Positions 43,018 through 52,667 of a stretch of DNA of 64,000 bases are shown one piece after another. The notes under the pieces were generated by a model. That model saw nothing but the letters and a program-made list of their open reading frames with translations. It did not search any database and had not been told where the DNA came from. Position 1 is the first letter of the stretch, and each line of letters starts with the position of its first letter. The translations under genes and the position numbers were made by a program. This DNA comes from an uncultured Chloroflexota bacterium (GTDB lineage Bacteria > Chloroflexota > Anaerolineae > Aggregatilineales > Phototrophicaceae): contig CALJKV010000046.1 in NCBI GenBank assembly GCA_937974245.1, positions 1-64,000 on the forward strand. The letters are read 5' to 3'.

Positions 43018-43154
43018 GCGAAATCGGATTACCGTACTAATCTCTTAAAATGCATCATTGCGCCCGCTTCGCGTCCCAACCGCGTAATTTCCACGTAGAA
43101 CCAGCATAACGCATCCCGGCGGTGGGGCAAAATGAGGAAATCATGATCGCACGG

Positions 43155-44309
43155 CTAAAACCACCAGCGCCGCCCGGCGGGCAGGGGCGCGACTTCCAAC
43201 CCCGGCTCGTGTAGTTGGCAGCGGTGGATTTGCCGGGCGAGGTCAGTGTGAATCGCTTTTTCCACCCCGTCCAGCGTGGCCGGGACGGTCTGAATGTGCC
43301 GGAATTTCGCCATCAGATCAGGTGTGCCGATTTGCGGGACACCCCCTTTAACAATTAATAAGACACTATCCCGTGACCAGAAATCGCTTCGAATCCACCA
43401 ATCGGCCTGCGAACCTGTGTCCAGATTGCCAATATCGGCTAGGTTCAGAATAGGAGCGGCCTGCGTCAACTGGCTTACAAAGTGATAGGGATCGCTGAGT
43501 TGGCCGCTGTAAAGCCCGCCGCGCAGTTCGTCCAGCCAGTCGCCCGCTGCTGTCAGACGTGAATCACTGCCGATGATGGCCTTCTCACCCCAGAGTCGAA
43601 CGGCAGTGGTTTTGCCTAGCAGATAATCGTTGGTGGATGGACACCACACCAGACCACGTACTATTGGCGCGGCATCGGCGATGTCCTCTTCCGTCATGCC
43701 CACCCCATGCACAATGACCGTGTTTTTGCCAATACAGCCCAATGCCTTGAGCCGTTGGTACTCACCTGCGGCCACGTCGTCTGTACCTTCCGCCAGGTGG
43801 ATAAACCAGGGGACATCCGGCGGTGTACGGCGGTAGGAGGCGACTACTTCCTCATCCGTGTTGAAGTGCAGCGAGTGCGCCCAACCGTACTTGCGCAGGA
43901 CGCGCACCGGGAAATTTCTGTGCCATAGTTCTCTATGCGGCGGATTATGGTGAACCACCGTCGTCGCGCCGCACAGCAGGTTCTTCAGCCCGCCGATGAA
44001 CAGCTTATCCCACAGCGGATACGCCCGCAGCGACTTATACGGCTCGGTATCCAACCGGGCGTTCATGTCCTCGCCCCACTGGTGGGCATTGTCATACACC
44101 TCACGAAACTTGCTGCGCGGGTAGTGGTTCAATTCCAGGTGGTCGTGGGCGTTCACCAGACCGGGAAAAATCGTATATCCCTCCAGGTCAACCGTGATTG
44201 CGCCGGATGCCGGTTTTTCCACAATATGATTCGTCACGTACAAATCGCGTTGGACTGCTTCACGCCCATCCCAGATGTGTGCGCCTATGATATGCAGCGG
44301 TTGAACCAT
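43155..44309 (-). CDS. Amidohydrolase superfamily protein
   Basis: The 384-residue TIM-barrel hydrolase has HxH in VNAHDHLE (His55, His57), HLAEG (about 170), VHGVGM (about 198) and GSDSRLT (about 250) as successive metal and catalytic positions. This pattern fits the SsnA/TrzN/guanine-deaminase-like (subtype III) branch. Metal-dependent deamination or hydrolysis of a heterocycle is likely; the exact substrate is unknown. It stands alone, is divergent from the gene at 44442, and is followed by the terminator and palindrome at 42938-43017. Confidence 0.85.
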   Translation of the reverse strand: MVQPLHIIGAHIWDGREAVQRDLYVTNHIVEKPASGAITVDLEGYTIFPGLVNAHDHLELNHYPRSKFREVYDNAHQWGEDMNARLDTEPYKSLRAYPLWDKLFIGGLKNLLCGATTVVHHNPPHRELWHRNFPVRVLRKYGWAHSLHFNTDEEVVASYRRTPPDVPWFIHLAEGTDDVAAGEYQRLKALGCIGKNTVIVHGVGMTEEDIADAAPIVRGLVWCPSTNDYLLGKTTAVRLWGEKAIIGSDSRLTAAGDWLDELRGGLYSGQLSDPYHFVSQLTQAAPILNLADIGNLDTGSQADWWIRSDFWSRDSVLLIVKGGVPQIGTPDLMAKFRHIQTVPATLDGVEKAIHTDLARQIHRCQLHEPGLEVAPLPAGRRWWF

Positions 44310-44352
44310 GCTTTCTCATTGCCCTCCACGCTGGCAGGATACGCCGGAAAAC

Positions 44353-44398
44353 GGCCAAACCCCTCATTTTGGGGGTGTTTAGCAAGGTCGTTTTGGCC
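44353..44398. promoter_or_regulatory. Stem-loop in the divergent region 44310-44441
   Basis: Outer arms ggccaaa (44353-44359) and tttggcc (44392-44398) enclose an inner cccc/gggg stem around 44360-44374. Its place between two divergent starts suggests an operator or attenuating structure, but no binding protein can be named. Confidence 0.3.
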
Positions 44399-44441
44399 TT
44401 AAGGTAAGCATACCATTTGATGAGTGCTGGGGGAAACCGCG

Positions 44442-45002
44442 ATGACGGCACAGATCACGGACAGAGTTGTTTACCAGGGTGAGTCGTACCAGATTATCGG
44501 TGTCAAAGGCGGTCTGCTGCCTGCACCACAGAGCTTCGGCATAGTTCCTCAGATGATGTCTACTGCTTGCTACCGGGGCTATTTTGTGGAGTATGCGTGT
44601 GAAGGCTCACGCTTGTTTCTCTCAGAGATGACGGTTCGGGCAGCGGAATACAAGCCGATTAACGGGGTGGAAGTTCAGATCGGCGGCACATTTAACTCCG
44701 GGCAGTATTTTGATATTGACCTTCCTCTCAAATTCACGGGCGGCCTGCTCATTGCCAAAGACTTCATCAGCGCCCGGTATGTCCACATGGGCTTCCAGAA
44801 ACCGACTTCCTTTCAGACAGTCATTGAATTATTGATCGAAGACGGTAAGATAGTCGAAGTGCTGGATCACTCACGCAAGGTCGCCCAGATGCGCGACGAG
44901 ATGGAGAAGATGCCCGCGCCCGGTTTTGACGACCCCCGGATGCAGTCGCGCCATCTGCAAGAGTGGATTCAATGGACGTTCTCACTGGACTATAACCTAT
45001 AG
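44442..45002 (+). CDS. Uncharacterised 186-residue protein
   Basis: I do not recognise a family. The protein is soluble, mixed alpha/beta, and starts MTAQITDRVVYQGESYQII, with YRGYFVEYACEGSRLFLSEM near 40-60; the second half has a long Met/Glu-rich helix. The start is ATG 44442, with GGGGGA 7 bases upstream; GTG 44424 is less likely. Its stop codon touches the start of the next gene, so the two are co-translated. The first part reminds one of small plant-like or immunity-type hypothetical proteins, but that is not evidence of function. Confidence 0.6.
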   Translation: MTAQITDRVVYQGESYQIIGVKGGLLPAPQSFGIVPQMMSTACYRGYFVEYACEGSRLFLSEMTVRAAEYKPINGVEVQIGGTFNSGQYFDIDLPLKFTGGLLIAKDFISARYVHMGFQKPTSFQTVIELLIEDGKIVEVLDHSRKVAQMRDEMEKMPAPGFDDPRMQSRHLQEWIQWTFSLDYNL

Positions 45003-45443
45003 ATGAACCCATCCCAATCCCCCCAGGAATACTTTCGCCTGCTGCTGCTCACGGTGGTGGGGCAGGCCTTTGGCGCGGCAGGTTATGAGCTGGACGAACG
45101 CCCGGTACAGTGGGCCGGTGGTCAGTTCCGTCTTGTGAAATCCCTGGATTCTGGCCTGCGGGCATTCATCGAGTTTCAACTGCTGGCTTACCTGGATACC
45201 GAATTTGCCGCCGGGAATCCTTCGCGTTTCCGCGTCACCCTTAGCCGGAGCGACGGCGTGCGCCGTACCCTGAGCGCCCTGGTGGTCGAGGATTTCGGCG
45301 TGGCGATTCTGCCTTCCGCCGATCACTGGTGGACATTTACCGATACCGAGACTTTAGGCCGGGCGCTGGCTGAGGCCGGTCACTTGATTGTTGGCTACGG
45401 CCTACCCTGGTTAGCGGGAGAACTCACCCCACCGTTGGGCTAG
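45003..45443 (+). CDS. Uncharacterised 146-residue protein
   Basis: No family is recognised. The sequence is soluble and beta-rich with an amphipathic N-terminal helix (QEYFRLLLLTVVGQAFGAAGY) and a central FIEFQLLAYLDTEF segment. The ATG follows directly after the previous stop codon, so it is probably expressed with the 186-residue protein. The SLT lipoprotein gene begins 52 bases later. Confidence 0.6.
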   Translation: MNPSQSPQEYFRLLLLTVVGQAFGAAGYELDERPVQWAGGQFRLVKSLDSGLRAFIEFQLLAYLDTEFAAGNPSRFRVTLSRSDGVRRTLSALVVEDFGVAILPSADHWWTFTDTETLGRALAEAGHLIVGYGLPWLAGELTPPLG

Positions 45444-45495
45444 CGTGGGGTGGGCGGTGTTGACTCCCGCCTCGCCTGACGCGATAATCCCTTGT

Positions 45496-47919
45496 ATGAT
45501 AAGACAACCCGCTTCCCTCAATTGGCTGATACTGGCTGCCCTGCTGCTTCTGACCGGGTGCAACCTGTCGGATGGCAATGTTACCTATGTTATTGTCACA
45601 TCGGACGCGGTGACTGCCGCGCCCACCGCGCTGCCAACCCTTACGCCCAGTCCGACGATACCCCCCACACCGACGATACCACCTGAAGTCTCGCTGCAAA
45701 TCGCAGATCGTTACCTCGTCAATGGCTACCTTGAGAATGCCATCAACGCCTACCAGATGCTGCTCAATCAACCCGGAGTCCCGGCGGATGTGGGCGCGGC
45801 AGCGGCATTTAACCTGGGGCGTTCTGCACTGCGCGAAGGGGTGTTTGAAAACGCCGTCATCGCCCTCACGGATTTCATTAATCGCTTTCCGCAGGACAGC
45901 CGGGCGGCACAAGCCTACTTCCTGCGCGGCGACGCTTACCTGGGTATGTCACGCTGGACGGAGGCGCTGGCCGACTTTCAATATTATCTTTCGGTGCGTC
46001 CTGGCCTGATTGATAGTTACGCTTATGAACGCATTGGAGATGCTCAACTCGCCCTGGGACAGACCGAATCCGCGCTGGCGAGTTATGCCCAGTCAGTCAG
46101 CGCAAGCCGCAGCCAGACCCCGCTGCTGGCACTGCGGGAAAAACTTGCCCGGATTTACTTGAATGCTGGAATGCCTGCCGAGGCGTTGGCGCAGTATGAC
46201 GCGATTCTTACAGTAGCTCGCAATGCTCCTTACCGTGCCAGCATGGAATTTCTGGCGGCACAGACCCTTCTCAGCAGCGGCCAGACCGACGCCGGACTAC
46301 AACGCATGGAGGCTGTCTTGAACGGTTATCCGGGAACAGCGCCTGCCTATCAGGCTATGAATGTGCTCCTGACCAATGGTTACGATCTGGATGATTACCT
46401 CGTTGGCAAAACGAGTTACGATTTCGGTGACTATCAGGGAGCAATTGCTGCTTTCAACGCTTATTCCACGCAGCGCCAATTGGCGAGTATCCCGGCGGAA
46501 TTGTATCTTCTGCTGGGGCGTGCGTACCGTGAAATCGGTAACCCGGCGGCGGCAGTGACTGCCTTCCAAACGGTTGTTTCTCAGTATCCCAGTGACCCGG
46601 CGTTTGGGGAAGCCTTGCTGGAGCAGGGACGCACTAAATTTCTTTCGGGTGATATCCCTGGTGCAATTGAGACCTACCTGAATATTGCCGATATCTATCC
46701 CTATCTGACCGAATCAGCGGAGGCATTGTGGCGAGTCGGGTATTTATACGGCACGAATAACGACCCCGGCCTTTCACGACAGGTCTTTGAGCGGCTGGCC
46801 GATACCTACCCGGATACCGAACAGTCTCGGAGTGGCTTGTTTCTGGCTGCTTCCGCCGCTTATAACCTGAATGATCTGACCGGTGCAGAGCGGTTGTTTG
46901 CCCGTTTAGCCACGACGACTACCGGCGACGACCAATCCGCCGCCTATCTATGGGTAGGGCGTATCGCACTGGCTGAGAACAACCAGCAGACGGCGCTGGA
47001 CGCCCTGCGACTGGCGATCACCTCTTCACCGGATAGCTACTTCAGCGCCCGCGCCCAGGATATTCTGGCGGGGCGAGAGGCGTTTACGCGCCCGCAGTCT
47101 TACGAATTCACCGGGGATGACGCGCCGTTGATTGCCGAAGCCGAAGACTGGCTGCGGCGAACATTCGGCATACCACAGGAAGGCGACTTGTGGCCGCTAT
47201 CCCCTGCAGTACAGGCTGAACCCCGCCTGATCCAGGGCAGCGAACTCTGGGCGGTGGCGGCTTATGACGAAGCCGGGAACGAATTCAGTGACCTACTGGA
47301 TGCCTATAGCACCGATGGCCTGGTGTCGTATCAGCTCGCGATTTACCTGCGCAGCATCGGGGCGTATCAATCATCAATCTTTGGCGCGGCAAACGTTATT
47401 AAGGCGGCTAATGTCGGCACACTTGATGCCCCTAAGTACATTGCCCGGATGCGCTACCCAATCTACTACCTTGACCCGGTATTGGAATCCAGCCAGCGCT
47501 ATGATATTGATCCGCTCCTCTTGTTTTCACTCGTCCGTCACGAAAGCCTGTTTGATACCAATGCGACGGCGGCGGCAGGTGAAAAGGGGTTGACTCAGGT
47601 CATTCCTGGCACAGCGGAATACATCGCCGGGCAAATCCAGTGGCCGGACTACCAGCATAGCGACCTCTTCCGGCCTTATGCCGGGATTGAATTTGGGGCG
47701 TTTTATCTGGGGGAACAGTTAGCCCGATTTGATGGTAATGTGCAGGCTGCGTTGGCCGGGTATAACGCCGGACCGGGGCGGGCGACAGCCTGGTTGGAGC
47801 TTTCGGGCGGCGACCCTGATCTCTTTATGACGGCAATCACTATTGACAGCACGCGCCTGTATGTCCAGAGGATTTATGGCTATTATGCGATCTACCGGGC
47901 GCTTTATGGGGTGGTTTAA
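45496..47919 (+). CDS. Lipoprotein with TPR repeats and SLT lytic transglycosylase domain
   Basis: The 807 residues begin with a lipoprotein signal (MIRQPASLNWLILAALLLL, lipobox LLTGC), so it is lipid-anchored outside the membrane. A Thr/Pro-rich linker (about 37-60) leads to many TPR-like helices (about 65-560), as in Slt70 and its relatives. The C-terminal SLT domain has the catalytic Glu683 in RHESLFD, AGEKGLTQVIPGTA and GYNAGPGRA. It would cut glycan strands of peptidoglycan. The start at 45496 is set by the signal peptide; an ATG at 45445 lacks one. Confidence 0.92.
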   Translation: MIRQPASLNWLILAALLLLTGCNLSDGNVTYVIVTSDAVTAAPTALPTLTPSPTIPPTPTIPPEVSLQIADRYLVNGYLENAINAYQMLLNQPGVPADVGAAAAFNLGRSALREGVFENAVIALTDFINRFPQDSRAAQAYFLRGDAYLGMSRWTEALADFQYYLSVRPGLIDSYAYERIGDAQLALGQTESALASYAQSVSASRSQTPLLALREKLARIYLNAGMPAEALAQYDAILTVARNAPYRASMEFLAAQTLLSSGQTDAGLQRMEAVLNGYPGTAPAYQAMNVLLTNGYDLDDYLVGKTSYDFGDYQGAIAAFNAYSTQRQLASIPAELYLLLGRAYREIGNPAAAVTAFQTVVSQYPSDPAFGEALLEQGRTKFLSGDIPGAIETYLNIADIYPYLTESAEALWRVGYLYGTNNDPGLSRQVFERLADTYPDTEQSRSGLFLAASAAYNLNDLTGAERLFARLATTTTGDDQSAAYLWVGRIALAENNQQTALDALRLAITSSPDSYFSARAQDILAGREAFTRPQSYEFTGDDAPLIAEAEDWLRRTFGIPQEGDLWPLSPAVQAEPRLIQGSELWAVAAYDEAGNEFSDLLDAYSTDGLVSYQLAIYLRSIGAYQSSIFGAANVIKAANVGTLDAPKYIARMRYPIYYLDPVLESSQRYDIDPLLLFSLVRHESLFDTNATAAAGEKGLTQVIPGTAEYIAGQIQWPDYQHSDLFRPYAGIEFGAFYLGEQLARFDGNVQAALAGYNAGPGRATAWLELSGGDPDLFMTAITIDSTRLYVQRIYGYYAIYRALYGVV

Positions 47920-47927
47920 TCAATAAT

Positions 47928-47956
47928 ATGAGGGGTGCGGCCCTGGCACCCCTCAT
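47928..47956. terminator. Hairpin between convergent SLT and receiver genes
   Basis: Perfect 11-bp arms (atgaggggtgc at 47928-47938, gcacccctcat at 47946-47956) with a 7-base loop. It lies 8 bases after the SLT stop and likely serves both directions, although T-runs are short. Confidence 0.7.
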
Positions 47957-48016
47957 TGGAAGTCTTACAAAAATCACGATGGACGGCAGATTGAACCGTA
48001 ACCATAGACTGGCGAA

Positions 48017-48394
48017 CTAACCGCCGACTGGCTCCAGAATGTCCCGCACTTTTGCCACCAGGTCATGATGCAGAATGGGCTTGGGAAGGTAATCGTTCGC
48101 CCCCGCTTCAATCCCGCGCATAATGCTTTCTGCGTCTCCACGGGCCGAAAGAATGAGGATTGGCGTTGCCCCGGCGTCGGCGCGGCCCCGGATTACACTG
48201 CAGAGTTCAATCCCATCCATGCCCGGCATCATCACATCAAGGATAATCATATCCGGGGAGTTTTGGTCGAGAACTGCGAGGGCTGACTTCGCATCCTTGG
48301 CCTTCAAAACACCAAAACCGCCACGCTCAAGCATAATTCCAATCAGCGTCAGTGCGCCAATTTCGTCATCTACGACCAGAATTTGCTTTTTCAT
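48017..48394 (-). CDS. Receiver-only response regulator
   Basis: The 125-residue CheY-like receiver has LVVDDE, ILDVMMPGMDG (acceptor Asp), LILSARG and PKPI, all complete; no output domain. The ATG has TTGGAGG upstream. It stands alone; no kinase gene is next to it. The nearest kinases in the window are at 27105 and 38067. It is less similar to the receivers at 28366 and 29004 than those are to each other. Confidence 0.92.
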   Translation of the reverse strand: MKKQILVVDDEIGALTLIGIMLERGGFGVLKAKDAKSALAVLDQNSPDMIILDVMMPGMDGIELCSVIRGRADAGATPILILSARGDAESIMRGIEAGANDYLPKPILHHDLVAKVRDILEPVGG

Positions 48395-49050
48395 TAAAAA
48401 CCTCCAAGGGGAATTTATTTGCCTATGGCCGTTCTACAGGCCAATCAGGGCCGTGTCGCTGTCAATAGGTTGCTACTGTTCTATCGTGAGGCTTTTTTTG
48501 CATCGTGTTGGTCCTGGTTTTTTTTCGCTCAATTCAGCGCCCAATAGGATGCCATGAAAAACCCCGCATGTATATGGTTAGGGAATTCCCGATGCCTGTC
48601 TCTTGTTAATTCTATCACCATTATTCTGTTGGACGCAACGCAGATAAATTAATTATTGGCATCTATTTTTGCGCTGACCCTGTGCAAATGAGACCATGAT
48701 GGATTTTAGCACGCCCCCCAGCGCATCACAAGTCATTTAGGATAATTTCAGTACTTTTGTTCAAAATGCGACTGATTTGCTCAGTATACCATAAGGCTAT
48801 TGGAACACATTCAACCTTACAATAAAATAACGTTTGAGAAACCTTCAGGAAACTTTCATATTGTCTGTTCTTGTAGGAACCTGCGCTTAGGCCAACGGTA
48901 ATCATCGTCTGAACTTACCGGGTATGATACAATTTCCTGATCGTTTCACATTTGCGTGGACACCCAGTGTGCTTCATTCTGCTTCTCTATCATTAATTGC
49001 AACCTGAAAGCCTCGTTTTGCGTATTTAACTTAGGGTTCATGTGGTTGGC
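48395..49050. other. Gene-free, AT-rich intergenic stretch
   Basis: No reading frame here has a ribosome site or protein-like composition. Several T-runs (48490-48530) and short GGCC hairpins near 48430-48455 are present. TTGACA occurs on the minus strand at 48465-48460, but no -10 box lies at proper distance for the receiver gene. TATGATACAAT at 48922-48932 could be a plus-strand -10. No RNA gene was recognised. Confidence 0.4.
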
Positions 49051-49051
49051 T

Positions 49052-49188
49052 GGCCGGGTGAGGAGAAGGGGTTAAGTCCCCCATTCCGGTGAGATTGCTC
49101 TTTTACAGGTAGATGTTATCTAAAGAGTAAAGCGCTTCGCTGGCAACAGGCGGTTTCTGCCCACCTTTAGCTGGTGTTTTTGTTTGTT
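49052..49188 (+). ncRNA. Candidate structured leader RNA before the ABC operon
   Basis: Successive hairpins can be drawn: ggccgg...ccgg with inner GGGG (49068-49071)/CCCC (49078-49081); ctctt (49098-49102)/aagag (49123-49127) with inner TAGAT-GTT-ATCTA (49110-49122); AGCG-ctt-CGCT (49131-49141); and CACC/GGTG (49162-49176) followed by TTTTTGTTTGTT. The last two could act as a terminator. It ends 64 bases before the ABC ATPase start. No known riboswitch class was recognised, and the structure was drawn by eye only. Confidence 0.35.
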
Positions 49189-49251
49189 CTGTTTTGTGGG
49201 AAGCCGCTTACGGCTTACTCATTCAATGATCTTGGGAAAAGGCAAATCGTT

Positions 49252-50157
49252 ATGCAGTCAGATGCGACTATTTCCGTTCGTCAGGTCATTAAAAACTACG
49301 GTAGTTTCCGCGCCGTAGATGACCTGTCATTTGATGTTTATACCGGCGAAGTTTTCGCCATGCTGGGGCCAAACGGCTCCGGCAAAACAACCACTATTCG
49401 CATGATTCTGGATATTCTCAAGCCTGATTCCGGCCAGATTAGCGTTCTGGGCGGGGTGATCACCGACGCGGCCAAAGACCGTATCGGCTATCTGCCCGAA
49501 GAGCGCGGATTGTATCGCTCGGTAAAAGTGCTGGAGATGATGGTTTATTTGGGGATGCTCAAGGGCATGTCGCGCCCTGATGCCCGCCAGCGTAGTTTGG
49601 AACTGCTGGAACTGTTGGAACTCGGCGACCACACCAAAAGCAAAGTGAGCGAACTGAGTAAAGGTATGCAGCAAAAAGTGCAGTTTGCGGTGACGGTATT
49701 GCATCACCCCTCCTTAATCATCGTGGACGAGCCTTTTTCTGGTCTTGATCCGGTGAATACCCGAGTCGTGAAAGACCTGCTGCTTAGTTTTCGTGCTGAT
49801 GGGGGTACTGTCGTGATGAGTACCCACCAGATGTGGCAGGTCGAGGAAATGGCGGATCGCCTCTTGATGATTGACCGCGGCGCCCAGAAGCTATATGGGC
49901 GGCTTGAAGATATCCGCCAGCAGTATGCGCTCCACGCCATCGTGGTTGAAGGGCAGGGCGATTGGGCGGCGCTGCCGGGTGTTGACCATATTGAACATAA
50001 TGGGCGTGAAGGGACGACGCTTTACCTGAAGCCTGAAGCGACTTCCGCTAGTGTGCTGGCCGCCATTGCTACTGCGGCAGATATGACAATTGATCGCTTT
50101 GAGTTAGCTATCCCTAGCTTGAATGACATTTTCATCCAGGTCGTGGAGGATCGGTAA
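49252..50157 (+). CDS. ABC transporter ATP-binding protein (NatA/CcmA-like exporter)
   Basis: The 301-residue ATPase has Walker A GPNGSGKT (39-46), signature LSKGMQQKVQFA (LSKGM in place of LSGGQ), Walker B IIVDEPFSGLDP and switch His in MSTHQMWQVEEMADR; the last 80 residues are the DUF4162 domain typical of ABC-2 exporters. The start is ATG 49252, with AAAAGG about 9 bases upstream; an ATG at 49174 lies in the leader hairpins. It is the first of a three-gene operon with two permeases. Na+ or drug export is the usual guess, but substrate is open. Confidence 0.93.
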   Translation: MQSDATISVRQVIKNYGSFRAVDDLSFDVYTGEVFAMLGPNGSGKTTTIRMILDILKPDSGQISVLGGVITDAAKDRIGYLPEERGLYRSVKVLEMMVYLGMLKGMSRPDARQRSLELLELLELGDHTKSKVSELSKGMQQKVQFAVTVLHHPSLIIVDEPFSGLDPVNTRVVKDLLLSFRADGGTVVMSTHQMWQVEEMADRLLMIDRGAQKLYGRLEDIRQQYALHAIVVEGQGDWAALPGVDHIEHNGREGTTLYLKPEATSASVLAAIATAADMTIDRFELAIPSLNDIFIQVVEDR

Positions 50158-50158
50158 T

Positions 50159-51406
50159 ATGGCGAAGATGTGGTCGGTTGCCTTACGTGAATACCTGTTT
50201 AACCTGCGGCGGCCCTCTTTCCTGTTTGCCGTGTTTGGCGTGCCGCTGTTCACTTTAGCGATGTATGCTGTCATCTTCATCGTCATTGACCGGACGGAGA
50301 ATAATGTTGATGAATTGGGGATAGTTGGCTATGTAGATCAGTCCGGCCTGTTACTGGATACTTCGCCAACGGATATGGATGGTGAACCCTTTGCGGCGTA
50401 TCCCACAACTGACGCGGCTCGTCAGGCGCTGGACGCGAAAACCATCGGTGCCTATTTCGTGCTGGCTGAAGATTATCTCACGACGGGCACTGTAGATACC
50501 TATAGTTATAGTAGTATTCCCGATGCCTTGCGATCGCGCATCCGGGCATTCTTGCGCGGTGGCATTGCCGAACGACTTGGCGCGGATGTGCCGCTGGAAC
50601 GGATCACGAATCCAGTGAATTTGACCATTCATGCCGAAGACAGCGGACGCAATCTGACTGAATCAAATGTGCCTGCGTTGGTGCTGATGCCAATGATTTT
50701 CGCCCTGGTGTTTATCATGGCATCCGGCGTGACCAGCGGGTTTCTGATGAATGGCGTTGTCGAAGAGAAGACCAACCGAATTATGGAAATCCTGGTGACA
50801 AGTGTGACGCCTATGCAACTTCTCGCTGGGAAAATCATCGGCCTGGGCGTACTCGGTCTCACTCAGATGGTGATCTGGGGGGTAGCGGGTGTGGTAATGA
50901 TTAATCTTGGTCAATCACTGCCGTTCCTGGAAGGCATTGCTTTTCCAACCGATATGGCGCTGTTGGCGCTGCTCTACTTCGTCCTGAGCTATTTCCTGAT
51001 CGCGAGCTTGATGGCCGGCGTCGGCGTGGTTGCCAATTCGGAGCAGGAGAGTCGCCAGTTTTCGAGCATTATTTCCTTAATCTGGGTTATCCCCTTCTTC
51101 TTCACAGCGCAGTTTATTGATAACCCGAATGGTATTGTACCCATAATCTTGACATTGTTCCCGTTTACAGCGCCGATTTCGGTCTTAATGCGGTTGGGCT
51201 TTGCCGCTGTTCCCGCCTGGCAGATCATCGTCAGTCTGCTCATTCTGACGGTAACAACTGTCTTTTTGGTCTGGGCTTCGGCGCGGGTCTTCCGGTGGGG
51301 GATGCTGCGCTACGGGAAGCGACTTGGACTGCGTGAGATCATCGGTGCTGTTCGTCGCCCACCACAATTTACCACAACCGCATCTTCGGGGGAGGTGTCT
51401 AAATGA
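50159..51406 (+). CDS. ABC-2-type permease (NatB-like), first paralogue
   Basis: The 415-residue permease has one N-terminal TM, a long extracytoplasmic loop (about 45-185) and then six or so TM helices, with VEEKTNRIMEILVTSVTPMQ as the coupling segment facing the ATPase. It is a homologue of the next gene product. The start at 50159 follows GGAGG (within the ATPase gene) and lies 1 base after its stop. Confidence 0.9.
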   Translation: MAKMWSVALREYLFNLRRPSFLFAVFGVPLFTLAMYAVIFIVIDRTENNVDELGIVGYVDQSGLLLDTSPTDMDGEPFAAYPTTDAARQALDAKTIGAYFVLAEDYLTTGTVDTYSYSSIPDALRSRIRAFLRGGIAERLGADVPLERITNPVNLTIHAEDSGRNLTESNVPALVLMPMIFALVFIMASGVTSGFLMNGVVEEKTNRIMEILVTSVTPMQLLAGKIIGLGVLGLTQMVIWGVAGVVMINLGQSLPFLEGIAFPTDMALLALLYFVLSYFLIASLMAGVGVVANSEQESRQFSSIISLIWVIPFFFTAQFIDNPNGIVPIILTLFPFTAPISVLMRLGFAAVPAWQIIVSLLILTVTTVFLVWASARVFRWGMLRYGKRLGLREIIGAVRRPPQFTTTASSGEVSK

Positions 51407-52650
51407 CGAATCATATCTGGCAGGTATTTGCCTATGAACTCCAGCGGAATCTGCGGCGCAAAGGGTTTTTGTTCACGACTTTCGGTATCCCGATTCTCGC
51501 CTACATTTTGTTTTTCGGCTATCAGTTTATCAGCAGTCGCAGCGCGGGTGGGGAAGACATCGCGACGACCATTACCGAAAGTGAGCAGTTTCAGGGTATT
51601 GAGAAAGCCGGCTATGTAGATCATTCCGGGCTGTTCACTGATCCGGGTGATTTGCGTAGTGTCTTGTCGCCCTACGCCAATGAGGAGAGCGCTCAACAGG
51701 CGATGGATGCGGGGGAAATTGACATCTATTACGTTTTCCCGGAAAACTACCTGGATACAGGCGATATTGTGGCCTATATGCCCCGGTTTTCGATTGCCCA
51801 GGCCACTGAAAGTCTGGTACAGCAGCTCGTCTATGCCCATTTTGCACAGAATGTTGACCCAATCCTGATGAGCCGGTTAATATCCCCGGCAGCAATCAAC
51901 GAAGTGAACCTCCAGCGTGATGCCACTGGTGAGACAACTACCAACTTTGATGTTGATTTTCCCGTGATCTATCTGTTCGTCATGATTATGATGATTAGCC
52001 AGTTTACGACCAATGGCTATTTAATGCAGACAATCATTGAGGAAAAAGAGACGAAGTTGATCGAGATTCTCATCTCCGCTTTGCGCCCGACACAACTCCT
52101 GATTGGGAAGATTCTGGCGTTGGGAGTGCTGGGTCTGGTGCAGATTGCTGTCTGGTTGGGGGCGGTACTGCTGCTGGCGCAAATCGCGGGTGATGTGGGG
52201 ACAACCCTGTTATTTCTGCTGAACATCTCGATACCCACCGGCACAGTGATCCTGTTCCTGGTGTACTTCGTGTTGGGCTACCTCTTCTTCGCAGCAGTTT
52301 ACGGTATGGTTGGCGCGATTTCCAACTCGATGCAGGAAGGCCCCCAGTTTGCGGTTATTTTCGTACTGCCTGCTGTGATCCCACTGTACTTCATGACGAT
52401 CTTCATCACGCAGCCCGATGGCGCACTGGCGACGGCGCTCAGCCTCTTCCCGATAACCGCGCCGCTTTCGATGGTAATGCGTCTGACCATCTCCACCGTA
52501 CCGGCCTGGCAGGTTATCTTGAGTATTGTGGTGCTTATCCTGACCAACGTTGGCATGATGTGGCTTGCTGGCCGATTGTTCCGCGTCAACACCTTGCTAT
52601 CCGGGCAGACGCCTAAACTGCGCGACATCCCTAAGCTGCTGCGTGGTTGA
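51403..52650 (+). CDS. ABC-2-type permease (NatB-like), second paralogue
   Basis: The 415-residue permease has the same architecture and the same length as the first, including IEEKETKLIEILISALRPTQ as coupling motif. Its ATG overlaps the previous stop (ATGA), with GGGGGAGG upstream. The two permeases probably form a heterodimer over one ATPase. It ends before a terminator shared with the convergent glycogen phosphorylase gene. Confidence 0.9.
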   Translation: MTNHIWQVFAYELQRNLRRKGFLFTTFGIPILAYILFFGYQFISSRSAGGEDIATTITESEQFQGIEKAGYVDHSGLFTDPGDLRSVLSPYANEESAQQAMDAGEIDIYYVFPENYLDTGDIVAYMPRFSIAQATESLVQQLVYAHFAQNVDPILMSRLISPAAINEVNLQRDATGETTTNFDVDFPVIYLFVMIMMISQFTTNGYLMQTIIEEKETKLIEILISALRPTQLLIGKILALGVLGLVQIAVWLGAVLLLAQIAGDVGTTLLFLLNISIPTGTVILFLVYFVLGYLFFAAVYGMVGAISNSMQEGPQFAVIFVLPAVIPLYFMTIFITQPDGALATALSLFPITAPLSMVMRLTISTVPAWQVILSIVVLILTNVGMMWLAGRLFRVNTLLSGQTPKLRDIPKLLRG

Positions 52651-52667
52651 ACCGCAGCGCACATAGA

